Below, piece by piece: positions 53,801 through 61,417 of a stretch of 64,000 nt of DNA. A program made the translations under genes and the position numbers. The notes below the pieces were generated by a model. The model worked only from the letters and a program-made list of their open reading frames with translations. It was not told the origin of the DNA and ran no database searches. Numbering within the stretch: position 1 is the first letter of the stretch; every line of letters starts with the position of its first letter. Origin of the DNA: Candidatus Jettenia caeni (GTDB lineage: Bacteria; Planctomycetota; Brocadiia; Brocadiales; Brocadiaceae). The stretch is from positions 652,686 through 716,685 of the forward strand of contig BAFH01000002.1 in the NCBI GenBank assembly GCA_000296795.1, in the 5' to 3' direction.

Positions 53801-54453
53801 TAATCACCCCCGCCAAGATAAGATCGCTCGATGCCAAATATAATCTTTAATGAGGTTGCAATTGCTCCTAAGCTCACGCCTAAAAGAATACCTCGTTTGG
53901 CAGCAAGGTTAGGAACCGCCATAATCCAGTCAGCAACGGCCGGAATGTACTGAGAAATATAATTTCCAATAGGAACCCTCCCAAGCATAACAAGAATAGC
54001 AGCAATTAACAATACCGTCGATTCCCTTGTACGCGCACGAAAGGTCCGGTAAGCTGCAGAAGCGATAAAGAAAGCTAAAATAGAAAAGATGGTAGCCCCT
54101 GCCGGCACTTGTATGTAATAATAAAACCAATCAAACATTGTCCCATCCTGCTTATCATTCCAGAAGAATTTCCCTCCGTTTATAAGGCCAAAAATTAAGG
54201 TAATGATAGCTCCGAAATAAACAAAAATACTGTATCCCCATCCTTCCACCCTTCTTTTGATTCTTGTCCAGTGAAGATGGAATAAACTATATGCTCCAAT
54301 AAATACAGCAAAACCCGCTATAATCCTATCCCATCGGGTTACTATCTCTAATAAATCCTGTGATAGTTTATGAGGAACGTAGTACTGCATAGCCATGAGT
54401 ACGCCCATGACAAAAGCAATAAGTAATGGAATAGTTCGTTTGAGAAAGTTCAT
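53800..54453 (-). CDS. Membrane protein of the four-gene envelope operon
   Basis: A protein of 217 residues with about six hydrophobic segments: TIPLLIAFVMGVLMAMQYYV, WDRIIAGFAVFIGAYSLFHL, GWGYSIFVYFGAIITLIFGL, PAGATIFSILAFFIASAAYR, TVLLIAAILVMLGRVPIGNY and an Ala/Gly-rich end (RGILLGVSLGAIATSLKIIF). It begins 77 bp after the DUF6754-like gene and its stop touches the next start. Function unknown. Confidence 0.75.
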   Translation of the reverse strand: MNFLKRTIPLLIAFVMGVLMAMQYYVPHKLSQDLLEIVTRWDRIIAGFAVFIGAYSLFHLHWTRIKRRVEGWGYSIFVYFGAIITLIFGLINGGKFFWNDKQDGTMFDWFYYYIQVPAGATIFSILAFFIASAAYRTFRARTRESTVLLIAAILVMLGRVPIGNYISQYIPAVADWIMAVPNLAAKRGILLGVSLGAIATSLKIIFGIERSYLGGGD

Positions 54454-54530
54454 ATAATTATTTATTAAAAATTATGTAAAATACTGTTATTTTTGTTATG
54501 TATATTGTGCCAATTTGTAGCTAAACGATA

Positions 54531-55769
54531 TTAAAAGGCATCAAATAAATGCGTAATATATTCAAATCCAAAACTAGCCAGTATCGTGCCCAATAGTAAT
54601 ACAATAATAAGTAAACCCTTTCCTACATCTTGTGCCCTGAGTGTGCCCATAAGCATAGGCTCTCTTGACAAATAAGCGCTGGCTGCATAAAGTTCTTCTC
54701 CAATTAAGGTATAATCGCACGTGGTAATGAAGAAGGGCAATTGAGTATAAGCATCCGTTCCGGCAATCTGAATTGCCCCTGTTGTTGCGCCTGTTTCAGC
54801 CAAAATCAAGGCTTCTGCATAGAAATATCCTACAAAAAAGTTGGCAGCCGGTTTTTCACGGGTCATAATACCGCTTACTGCTGCTACATAAGGAAACTGT
54901 TCTGAGGCTACAAGGAATACGTTGTCTGGATTATAAGCATCAGGGCGTCCTGCCTCCAGATAAGATTCCTTTACTACTTCCTGGCTTACAGACATAACAA
55001 TCGGGTCATTGTTAACGACCTTCAGATTTGCATCATAATCAGCAATCTTCCGTGCAATTCTGCCCAGAATACTCGTTGCTGCAATTGTTGAAATATTTCC
55101 CATACCGGTCAATCCATGAACGAAAAGTACCGGTTTACCCATTTCCGTGGCCCGGCCCAAGGCTTCATCCACGGCATCCAATCCGCCTATCTTTCTCAGA
55201 AACATATCAGGATTTCTTCGTGCATGCACAATAAAATAAAGAATAATGGCCGAGAGTATGATCATAATCACAAAATTATTTATCTTTTTTGTGTGCAGCC
55301 AATTGGCGCGGGGCGATGCTGAGGCTATAGTATCCAGGATAATTTTATTATCCCCGGCCGCCATTGCCAGTTTGAAATAATAGACTAATCTTTTATCGGA
55401 TACCTCTCCGTTGAAAATCTTTCTGAGATTAATCTGAACATAGTGGTAATCGCCATTTCCTTTCTTATACCCATAAATTTCAGGAACACTTGTCCGATAA
55501 CTGGTATTTGATTTTATACGAATAACCTCTTTCTCAAAGGTACCGTTTTTGTCCTTATCGATATAAATTATATAAAAGACATCGGATGCATCACTAGGAG
55601 ACGTTGGCCAGGTCAGCGATACTGTTTCCCCGGCGTCATTAGGGGTATCAAAGGCTTTAAATTCTGTGGGAGGGATAAGAAACGCAGGTAATTGTTGAGC
55701 GAAACTTATAAAACAGGGGAAAAAAAGTAAAAGCAAAATAATAGTAATAAAAAATAGTTTTTTAAGCAA
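54531..55769 (-). CDS. DUF6754-like membrane protein, first gene of the four-gene operon
   Basis: A protein of 412 residues. A signal sequence (LFFITIILLLLFFPCFISFA) is followed by a fibronectin-III-like domain (LIPPTEFKAFDTPNDAGETV, then SLTWPTSPSDASDVFYIIYI). A membrane helix follows (NNFVIMIILSAIILYFIVHA), then a conserved cytoplasmic part (IGGLDAVDEALGRATEMGKP, VLFVHGLTGMGNIS, AYNPDNVFLVASEQFPYVAA, IAGTDAYTQLPFFITTCDY) and a final helix (LLIIVLLLGTILASFGF). The GGLDAVDEALGRATEMGKPV region recalls DUF6754 proteins. It leads an operon of four membrane genes. Confidence 0.72.
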   Translation of the reverse strand: MLKKLFFITIILLLLFFPCFISFAQQLPAFLIPPTEFKAFDTPNDAGETVSLTWPTSPSDASDVFYIIYIDKDKNGTFEKEVIRIKSNTSYRTSVPEIYGYKKGNGDYHYVQINLRKIFNGEVSDKRLVYYFKLAMAAGDNKIILDTIASASPRANWLHTKKINNFVIMIILSAIILYFIVHARRNPDMFLRKIGGLDAVDEALGRATEMGKPVLFVHGLTGMGNISTIAATSILGRIARKIADYDANLKVVNNDPIVMSVSQEVVKESYLEAGRPDAYNPDNVFLVASEQFPYVAAVSGIMTREKPAANFFVGYFYAEALILAETGATTGAIQIAGTDAYTQLPFFITTCDYTLIGEELYAASAYLSREPMLMGTLRAQDVGKGLLIIVLLLGTILASFGFEYITHLFDAF

Positions 55770-56118
55770 TGTATTAATATCACTCTAAGGTAAATGAAAA
55801 GTCTTATGTATAAACTTTTGTAATTATAATTTATTGCACCTAAATTACAATAAGAAAAGTAACCGCTACAAGAACTTATGCTTGAGAACGGGTTATAGAA
55901 ATACCTATAAGAACCTTAGATAAGAATTTATTTGATATCTTTCCCAGGTTTTGATAAAGAAGCTATCACAAAAATGACTACTCTGAAAGAAGTCGCGCAG
56001 AAAGGCCTTCTATCCCTAAAGGTCCTTCTTCCTATCCTTTACCTAAAATTTATATTTTAAATATAGCAATACTATTAACATTTCACAATAGTAACATCAT
56101 TATCAAAAATTAAAAAAC
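55770..56118. other. Gene-free AT-rich region between divergent transcription units
   Basis: No ORF of note, no RNA gene recognised, and no long repeats; AGAAAGGCCTTCTATCCC followed by AAAGGTCCTTCTT near 56000 could form a weak stem. It presumably contains the promoter of the four-gene operon on the minus strand. Confidence 0.35.
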
Positions 56119-56146
56119 TTGACATTTTTTTTAAATGTGCTATAAT
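56119..56146 (+). promoter_or_regulatory. Strong sigma70-like promoter of the NG-pentad protein gene
   Basis: TTGACA at 56119-56124, 16-bp spacer, TATAAT at 56141-56146: both hexamers are consensus. Transcription would begin near 56153, leaving a ~74-base leader and the ribosome site AAGGAG at 56213-56218. Confidence 0.7.
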
Positions 56147-56226
56147 AAACAGTGTTTTTCTTTAACAGAAAGAATGATAGCAATCTTACTTTATCTCTTT
56201 CACTAACTTTGTAAGGAGTGTATTTT

Positions 56227-56526
56227 ATGTTAAAAAAGATTTTAGTACCAATGGTAGCAATAGTAGTGATTTTTGCTTTCGCAGTGCCTTCTTTTGCTGG
56301 TATATCTTTTAATGGCCTGTCAATAAATGGCATGTCATGGAATGGCCTTACAGTAAATGGCCGGTCGCTAAATGGCCTTACAATAAATGGCCTGTCGATA
56401 AATGGCATTAAATTAGACAATGGCAAAATCTTGTATGGGTTGCGTGCTGGTGGCAGCGGCTACATGGTAAAGAATGACGCAACATTAAACGATTTAAGCA
56501 AGAGCGGTTTGGCAAAAAAAAATTAG
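56227..56526 (+). CDS. Secreted NG-pentad repeat protein, N-terminal part of a frameshifted gene
   Basis: It reads 99 residues from the ATG at 56227 (AAGGAG 8 bases upstream; a GTG at 56218 is less likely). The signal peptide is VPMVAIVVIFAFAVPSFA. Seven consecutive pentads of the form N-G-x-S/T-hydrophobic follow (NGLSI, NGMSW, NGLTV, NGRSL, NGLTI, NGLSI, NGIKL), encoded by seven 15-bp AATGGC units at 56311-56415. The frame stops at 56524 just after an A9 run (56514-56522). Frame 0 is open from 56478 through to 57224, so one more A would fuse it to the next ORF and give a 332-residue protein. Confidence 0.8.
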   Translation: MLKKILVPMVAIVVIFAFAVPSFAGISFNGLSINGMSWNGLTVNGRSLNGLTINGLSINGIKLDNGKILYGLRAGGSGYMVKNDATLNDLSKSGLAKKN

Positions 56527-56576
56527 AGATTGTAAATGTCGCGGACTTAGTCCGTGCTGATAGTAAATTAACAACA

Positions 56577-56617
56577 AAAAACCCTGTTCGGCGAGAGCTT
56601 CGTCAAACAGGGTTTTT
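56577..56617 (+). terminator. Terminator-like hairpin lying inside the fused reading frame
   Basis: AAAAACCCTGTT pairs with AACAGGGTTTTT around a 17-base loop, ending in a T run, a classical intrinsic terminator shape. It sits 55 bp after the A9 run and within the frame that would join the two halves of the NG-pentad gene. It could end transcription after the short form or attenuate the long form. Confidence 0.6.
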
Positions 56618-57224
56618 GTTTTCAGAAGAAGGGCGGGAATTGCTTAAATACCTGGTCGAATGCGCCTTGCCTGGTGGCATTGAACTTTACGGAAAGACAG
56701 ACGGCGTGGAATATACATTTGAAGGCGTAATGGGCTTGGCGCCTGATTGGGAAGACGAGGGGTTGACTCCTGAACAAGAGCGTTGGGTCTCAGCGTGCAT
56801 GCTGGCAAGAACCAATTATTTTGGCAAGCACGTGGAAATTTCGATGCGGAGCCCGCTTAAAGATGCGCCTGTCAGTCTAAGAACAACCCCGGAGCAGGAG
56901 GAAGAGCGAGTTTTCTCTTTGTATGAGGGCGATTTTTTTGGAAATATTTTTTTAGAGCCACCAGTGGCCGGGGTTTGTAAAGGGGAACGCACACCAGAGC
57001 AAGAATTGGACTCCATTTTAGACGATCGTGTTTGCACGGAATTGGATACTGGCACTACCTTTGAAGACCCGCCACGCACGTTTTGTGGCTTTATTCTAAC
57101 GGGTGATTGTAATGGGAAAAATGCGCATGTTATTAATGGGCAGGTTTATCGGGAAGTGATTTCGGTTTATTTAAAACCGATTGGTAAAAAAGGGCAATCA
57201 GACAAACCTCTGAAGACCCGATAG
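56616..57224 (+). CDS. C-terminal half of the frameshifted NG-pentad protein (Cys-containing domain)
   Basis: The conserved part begins SEEGRELLKYLVECALPGGIE and continues with GLAPDWEDEGLTPEQERWVS, then ACMLARTNYFGKHVEI, VCKGERTPEQEL, RVCTELD and TFCGFILTGDC: six Cys that could form disulfides. The nominal start at 56616 is a TTG inside the terminator hairpin without ribosome site, while the frame is open back to 56478. This supports one original gene from 56227 to 57224. The pairing of an NG-rich start with a 'YLVxCALPxG' domain recalls large secreted proteins of myxobacteria and planctomycetes (from memory). Confidence 0.65.
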   Translation: MFSEEGRELLKYLVECALPGGIELYGKTDGVEYTFEGVMGLAPDWEDEGLTPEQERWVSACMLARTNYFGKHVEISMRSPLKDAPVSLRTTPEQEEERVFSLYEGDFFGNIFLEPPVAGVCKGERTPEQELDSILDDRVCTELDTGTTFEDPPRTFCGFILTGDCNGKNAHVINGQVYREVISVYLKPIGKKGQSDKPLKTR

Positions 57225-57225
57225 G

Positions 57226-57504
57226 GTGATACAAAAGGAGTATCAGGCGGTACGTATAAGGAAACAAAAACGCATTGGGCTTTATGGGGAAAATGAAGAT
57301 TATCAGCTTTATTACCGACTTGTTGTCTGCATTTTAATTGTATTGGCATCCAATCGTTCAAATCGTTCCAATCATGAGGTCGAAGAATCCAAGGATAAAG
57401 CCGGGAACGCCATCGGCCGTGTTGTTGACGACGGCGGTGCAGATGCCTTGCGCGGTGTATTGCCCAAAGAATTAATAATGCCATTTACAGATAATATTGT
57501 CTAG
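57226..57504 (+). CDS. Doubtful small ORF
   Basis: A 92-codon frame directly after the previous stop. Its second half (HEVEESKDKAGNAIGRVVDD then GGADALRGVLPKELI) looks protein-like, but the first half is basic and ordinary, no ribosome site is clear, and no family was recognised. It may be a gene remnant or chance frame in a 290-bp spacer. Confidence 0.2.
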   Translation: MIQKEYQAVRIRKQKRIGLYGENEDYQLYYRLVVCILIVLASNRSNRSNHEVEESKDKAGNAIGRVVDDGGADALRGVLPKELIMPFTDNIV

Positions 57505-57518
57505 AGCAAAGGAGAAAC

Positions 57519-57941
57519 ATGACTACCTTAAACAAAATAGCAAAAATCTTTATCGTTGCCTTGTTAGGCTTTCAAGTTATTTCCTGCGGCACGATCCTAT
57601 ACCCGGAACGAAGAAATCAAGAGGCCGGACGCATCGATGTGGGAGTAGCGTTAATGGATGGAGCTTGGCTTTTGGTCGGTTTGGTTCCGGGTATTATCGC
57701 CTTTGCCGTGGATTTTACGACCGGCGCCATTTATCTTCCTGATTCAAAATCGGGTCAGCTTGATTACGATCACATCCGCGCGATACGATTTGATCCTGAA
57801 ACAACAACATGTACACAGATCGAAGGGATCATCTGTAAAGAAACCAGCCACGATATTAAATTTTCGGATGAGCATATCAGGTATTCCCGCGTTAAGACTC
57901 GTGAAGAGCTTCCTGCAATCTTCTCGTCAGTCAGACAATAA
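57519..57941 (+). CDS. Small lipoprotein of unknown function
   Basis: A protein of 140 residues. The signal with lipobox is FIVALLGFQVISCGTILYPE, with the Cys followed by Gly. After it come QEAGRIDVGVALMDGAWLLV, then GLVPGIIAFAVDFTTGAIYL, a hydrophobic hairpin seen in a widespread family of small proteobacterial lipoproteins, and a soluble tail with two further Cys. AAAGGAGAAAC precedes the ATG. Base composition resembles the flanking accessory genes. Confidence 0.75.
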   Translation: MTTLNKIAKIFIVALLGFQVISCGTILYPERRNQEAGRIDVGVALMDGAWLLVGLVPGIIAFAVDFTTGAIYLPDSKSGQLDYDHIRAIRFDPETTTCTQIEGIICKETSHDIKFSDEHIRYSRVKTREELPAIFSSVRQ

Positions 57942-58027
57942 TATCTCTTCGTGCAAAGCGTTTGGATCATAGGGTCATTAACCTTCTTCAATGGAAAAGC
58001 GAAAGTTGTAAAGCCAGGAAGATAGGC

Positions 58028-59800
58028 CTACTTCCCTAGCCGTGTCAAAGCGTCTTTGGCTTGCGCAATGCCCTGGCGGGATGCTGCCTTATACCAACGG
58101 ACCGACTCGGTTACATTTGCTGCAATGCCCATGCCGTGTTCGTAAATGATGCCGAGATTATACTGGGCAGGGGCATAACCCTGTTCTGCCGCAGTACGAA
58201 CTAACTGTGCAGCCCTCTGAAAATACCCATGGTTAGTCCCGGCGATATAAATCTTTCGCTTCTGAATGCCCGCTAGCCCCTGATAATACAAATAACCAAG
58301 CCAATCCTGAGCCTGAGCATTGCCCTGTTTCGCAAGGATGGTTAACTGTTGAAATACCCCCTCTTTATCACCCTGATTACACGCAGTATAGACTGTGGTA
58401 AATTTCGCAACTCCGGCAACCGTAGCACATTGTGGTTCAATAAGCAGAGTGACGCCTTCTGTATTCTTATGGGCAATTTGATACCATCGGTTCGCTTCCT
58501 CCCTGTCTTTAGCCACACCCTGCCCTTCACGATAGTACCCGCCCATATCCATCTGTGCATCAGGATGTCCCTGTTCTGCCGCGGCACGGCACCATCGGAC
58601 AGCTTCAGCATAGTTTGTCCATTTACGGCGGCCTTCACGGTCCACATAATTGGAACTATATATTCGCGAAAGCCGATACTGCCCTTCAGCATCACCCTGT
58701 TCGGCCGCTGTGCGGTACCATTGGGCAGATTCATCGATACTTCTTTCCCGATCATACAATTCACCAAGATACAACTGCGCATCGGCATTACCTGCTTGTG
58801 CCAACGGCAGAAATTGTTCGATGGCCCAGTCGTATTTCATACTATCATAAGCAGCAACCGCTGTATCAAACCCCGACAATTGTCCGGCAGCACCGCCAGG
58901 ATGTTGAATCCGGTGTTGAAGGCGTTCTACAGCAGCAGCGGCATTCGGATTGCCACGAGCCTTAGCGGCAGCATATTGATCGAACGCCTGTTTAAAATCC
59001 GTTGCAACACCGCGACCGTGTTCATACAATGCCCCAAGATTGAACGCAGCATCAGCATTGCCTGATTTCGATGCGGCACGGTACCATTTGGCTGCCTGTT
59101 TATAGTCCTGCTCCACTCCCTGACCCTTCTCATAGAGAAGACCAAGCCAATATTGGGCCTTTGCCAATTGCTGATAATAAGCCGCATCACGGCGCCCTGG
59201 TTTGCTACCCCGTTCATTCACTAGTTCGTTAAACTGAGCAAAGGCTGTCGCATAATCAGCACGCTCATAGGCAGCAATCGCCGCATCTAAAGATTGTGCG
59301 GCATCCACACGCTGCAACCCATCCTGTGCCCGCTTAGTATTTGAAGCAGCGGTGGCGCCTGACTGACCTTTTGCCATTTGATACCAGCGAGCTGCCTCGC
59401 GGAGATCCCGCGGCACACCGCGGCCATTTGCATACAGATCGCCAAGTCGCATTTGTGCCTCGGCATGGCCCTGCTCCGCTGCTGCGCGGTACCACTGCAA
59501 CGCAACAGTATAATCCTGCATCATTCCCAAATGGAACTTATCATGCAAGTAGCCGACGTAATACTGGGCCTCGGCATTCCCTTGATTTGCCAACGGATAA
59601 AACTGCTGATAAGCATCCGAGTATTCACCCCGGTCGTAGGCAGCAACAGCAGTCTTGAGTTCTGGCGGTCCGGTAACGTCCGGTCCCCGACTATAGCGAC
59701 GCCCATACCCGGTATCAACATTACCGGGACTGCTTAAGGCATAGCGGGATGCAAGAAAGAAGACTAGTATTGTTGTTATGCGCAATGCTATTAGCCACAT
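58028..59800 (-). CDS. Secreted Sel1-like repeat protein
   Basis: A protein of 590 residues. A signal peptide (LIALRITTILVFFLASRYAL) is followed by about nine Sel1-like repeats of the kind AEQGHAEAQMRLGDLYANGR, then GVPRDLREAARWYQMA, interspersed with three longer units starting TAVAAYDRGEYSDAYQQFYP. Sel1 solenoids bind proteins and are frequent in envelope regulators and in effectors. The GC content is higher than that of the core genes, as in the peptidase gene at 6519-8429. An upstream GGAGGAGAACG precedes the ATG. Confidence 0.88.
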   Translation of the reverse strand: MWLIALRITTILVFFLASRYALSSPGNVDTGYGRRYSRGPDVTGPPELKTAVAAYDRGEYSDAYQQFYPLANQGNAEAQYYVGYLHDKFHLGMMQDYTVALQWYRAAAEQGHAEAQMRLGDLYANGRGVPRDLREAARWYQMAKGQSGATAASNTKRAQDGLQRVDAAQSLDAAIAAYERADYATAFAQFNELVNERGSKPGRRDAAYYQQLAKAQYWLGLLYEKGQGVEQDYKQAAKWYRAASKSGNADAAFNLGALYEHGRGVATDFKQAFDQYAAAKARGNPNAAAAVERLQHRIQHPGGAAGQLSGFDTAVAAYDSMKYDWAIEQFLPLAQAGNADAQLYLGELYDRERSIDESAQWYRTAAEQGDAEGQYRLSRIYSSNYVDREGRRKWTNYAEAVRWCRAAAEQGHPDAQMDMGGYYREGQGVAKDREEANRWYQIAHKNTEGVTLLIEPQCATVAGVAKFTTVYTACNQGDKEGVFQQLTILAKQGNAQAQDWLGYLYYQGLAGIQKRKIYIAGTNHGYFQRAAQLVRTAAEQGYAPAQYNLGIIYEHGMGIAANVTESVRWYKAASRQGIAQAKDALTRLGK

Positions 59801-59933
59801 ATCGTTCTCCTCCTTTAAAATCCAAACTGTTGTTTTTGTTTAGTTTGAAGGTATCTTAATAGTAATATAAAAGAGAATATAAGATAATTTCCTGAAAGAA
59901 TTTTAATTCGGACACGTAGCATACATGGTTTAA

Positions 59934-60179
59934 AATTATCTCACCGAAGTACCTCTTACACGCTTCCAGATCCACGCCTTTACAATACTCACTTTTATTG
60001 CCAAATGGAATAATACGCAGATAAGACCTGTTGCCGGAGAGGAATATCATTTTAAAGCAAGCGGCCAATGGAAAGACTGGAACATTGTCTGCGATGCTGA
60101 TGGCTATACAAGCTCTAATTTACTGCTGCGGCAACTGAGTGGCTGCGACGTGTTCCAAAGGAGCGCTGGTTTGCTCTGA
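59934..60179 (+). pseudogene. 5'-truncated gene remnant
   Basis: An open frame without a start codon (preceded by TAA at 59931) encodes 81 residues ending TGA at 60177. Its core, FIAKWNNTQIRPVAGEEYHF, then KASGQWKDWNIVCDADGYTS, then SNLLLRQL, reads like a genuine extracytoplasmic beta domain. The rest of the gene is missing, so this is debris beside the Sel1 gene. The remainder of 59801-60220 shows no other feature. Confidence 0.5.
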
Positions 60180-60220
60180 TCGGCTCAGTTGATCAGAATA
60201 AACATACTTGCTTTCATAAG

Positions 60221-61351
60221 TTATCTCTCGATCATTTCTACATTTGTCCGTGGGACGATGGCTGTAGTACCGTCGGGGAATTCTACTTCGAGGATGCGTA
60301 CGGTGGCTTCGGTTTCTATCTTTTGCGGAGAAAAGGGAAGAGCCTTGATCTTGCCGATTTTTCCAAAATAGGGTACACGGATGATCCTTACCGGATCTCC
60401 GATTTCCATGCCTCTGTCGATGGGTTTGTCCGTTCCTTCACTCACGGCCTTGTCCCTTTTTTCATAAGGTACAATAACCTCAGGTCTTACCACGCCTGCC
60501 CGAATCTGAGTAGCACCATTCACAGAGGTTTTTGCACCTGAGCGTGATTTTAAAAGTTCGAAAGTTCTTTGAGCCATTTGTATTTTACCAAAACCTTCAG
60601 TGATAATGAGTGTGATACCAATATCTTCTGAACCGGTAATGGCTACGCCAAGATCGTATCCAAGGAGCTTCCTGAGATCTTCGTCGTTAAATCCGCCGAC
60701 AATGATGCCCTTAACACCAGCCTTTTTTGCTTTATCAATAGTGTCATGCTGAATAAAGGAACCGCCAACTATGATCTTATCCTTATGTCCGGATTGGATA
60801 TGTTCTGGTGTAAGTATATCGCCAGGCCCATCTACAGCAATAGCCAGTTCACCTACCGTTTCGCCTCCTACGCCAAAGATACCCTGAATAAAGGTGGCTA
60901 TCGTTTCCATAACTACACCCTCTTTTTCGATAACCTCTATCACCATGCCATCTATATGCGCATATACCTGGATTGGTTTTGGCGGTTCTCGCAGGAGTAT
61001 TTGCCCTGTTACCGTGGATATTGTTTCAATGGTGCCTGCAATGGGAGAGTGTAAGACCGATTTTAACATCTTGATCCAGGGTTTAGTTTCAGCTATGGGT
61101 TCGTCTTTTTGGACAGAGTCATCCTCCTTCTTTAGCATGTATTCCCTGAGATCTTTAGGCTGGATACCTAAGCGGTTTACGGCATTGATAGCATGTACTC
61201 TGCCAGGCAAATAGGTTTTAGCCACAATGTCTTCCGTTTTTAGGAGATCGCCTTTTTTAACTACAACGTCACCCAATAAAGGTAAGGCACGATGACTTGT
61301 GACCTTTATTTTTTCTGCTATGCGTAAACCGGGCGTATAAGCGTGAGTCAT
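60221..61351 (-). CDS. Uncharacterised protein with sandwich-hybrid-like and KOW-like parts, linked to GlmL
   Basis: A soluble protein of 376 residues. The N-terminal part resembles a barrel-sandwich hybrid of the RnfC/biotinyl type (HRALPLLGDVVVKKGDLLKT and LHSPIAGTIETISTVTGQIL). The middle has Gly-rich turns (GVKGIIVGGFNDEDLRKLLG, GVAITGSEDIGITLIITEGF). The C-terminus (GDPVRIIRVPYFGKIGKIKA then LPFS, ending in DGTTAIVPRTNVEMIE) looks like a KOW/SH3-like barrel. It is 66 bp downstream of glmL in one operon, so a role linked to that ATPase is likely. Reaction unknown. Confidence 0.7.
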   Translation of the reverse strand: MTHAYTPGLRIAEKIKVTSHRALPLLGDVVVKKGDLLKTEDIVAKTYLPGRVHAINAVNRLGIQPKDLREYMLKKEDDSVQKDEPIAETKPWIKMLKSVLHSPIAGTIETISTVTGQILLREPPKPIQVYAHIDGMVIEVIEKEGVVMETIATFIQGIFGVGGETVGELAIAVDGPGDILTPEHIQSGHKDKIIVGGSFIQHDTIDKAKKAGVKGIIVGGFNDEDLRKLLGYDLGVAITGSEDIGITLIITEGFGKIQMAQRTFELLKSRSGAKTSVNGATQIRAGVVRPEVIVPYEKRDKAVSEGTDKPIDRGMEIGDPVRIIRVPYFGKIGKIKALPFSPQKIETEATVRILEVEFPDGTTAIVPRTNVEMIER

Positions 61352-61417
61352 ATTGAACCTTTATAGGTATTTATTTATATTGCATCTGAATGAAATACAG
61401 GAATAACTATACTATTT

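Noticed and set aside
56103-56426. Minus-strand frame with DRPF-like repeats opposite the NG-pentad gene
   Set aside because: It is the antisense of the 15-bp repeats; promoter, ribosome site and signal peptide all support the plus strand.
58349-59737. Several open plus-strand frames opposite the Sel1 gene
   Set aside because: They are shadows of a GC-richer repetitive coding strand; the minus frame has a signal peptide and regular Sel1 repeats.
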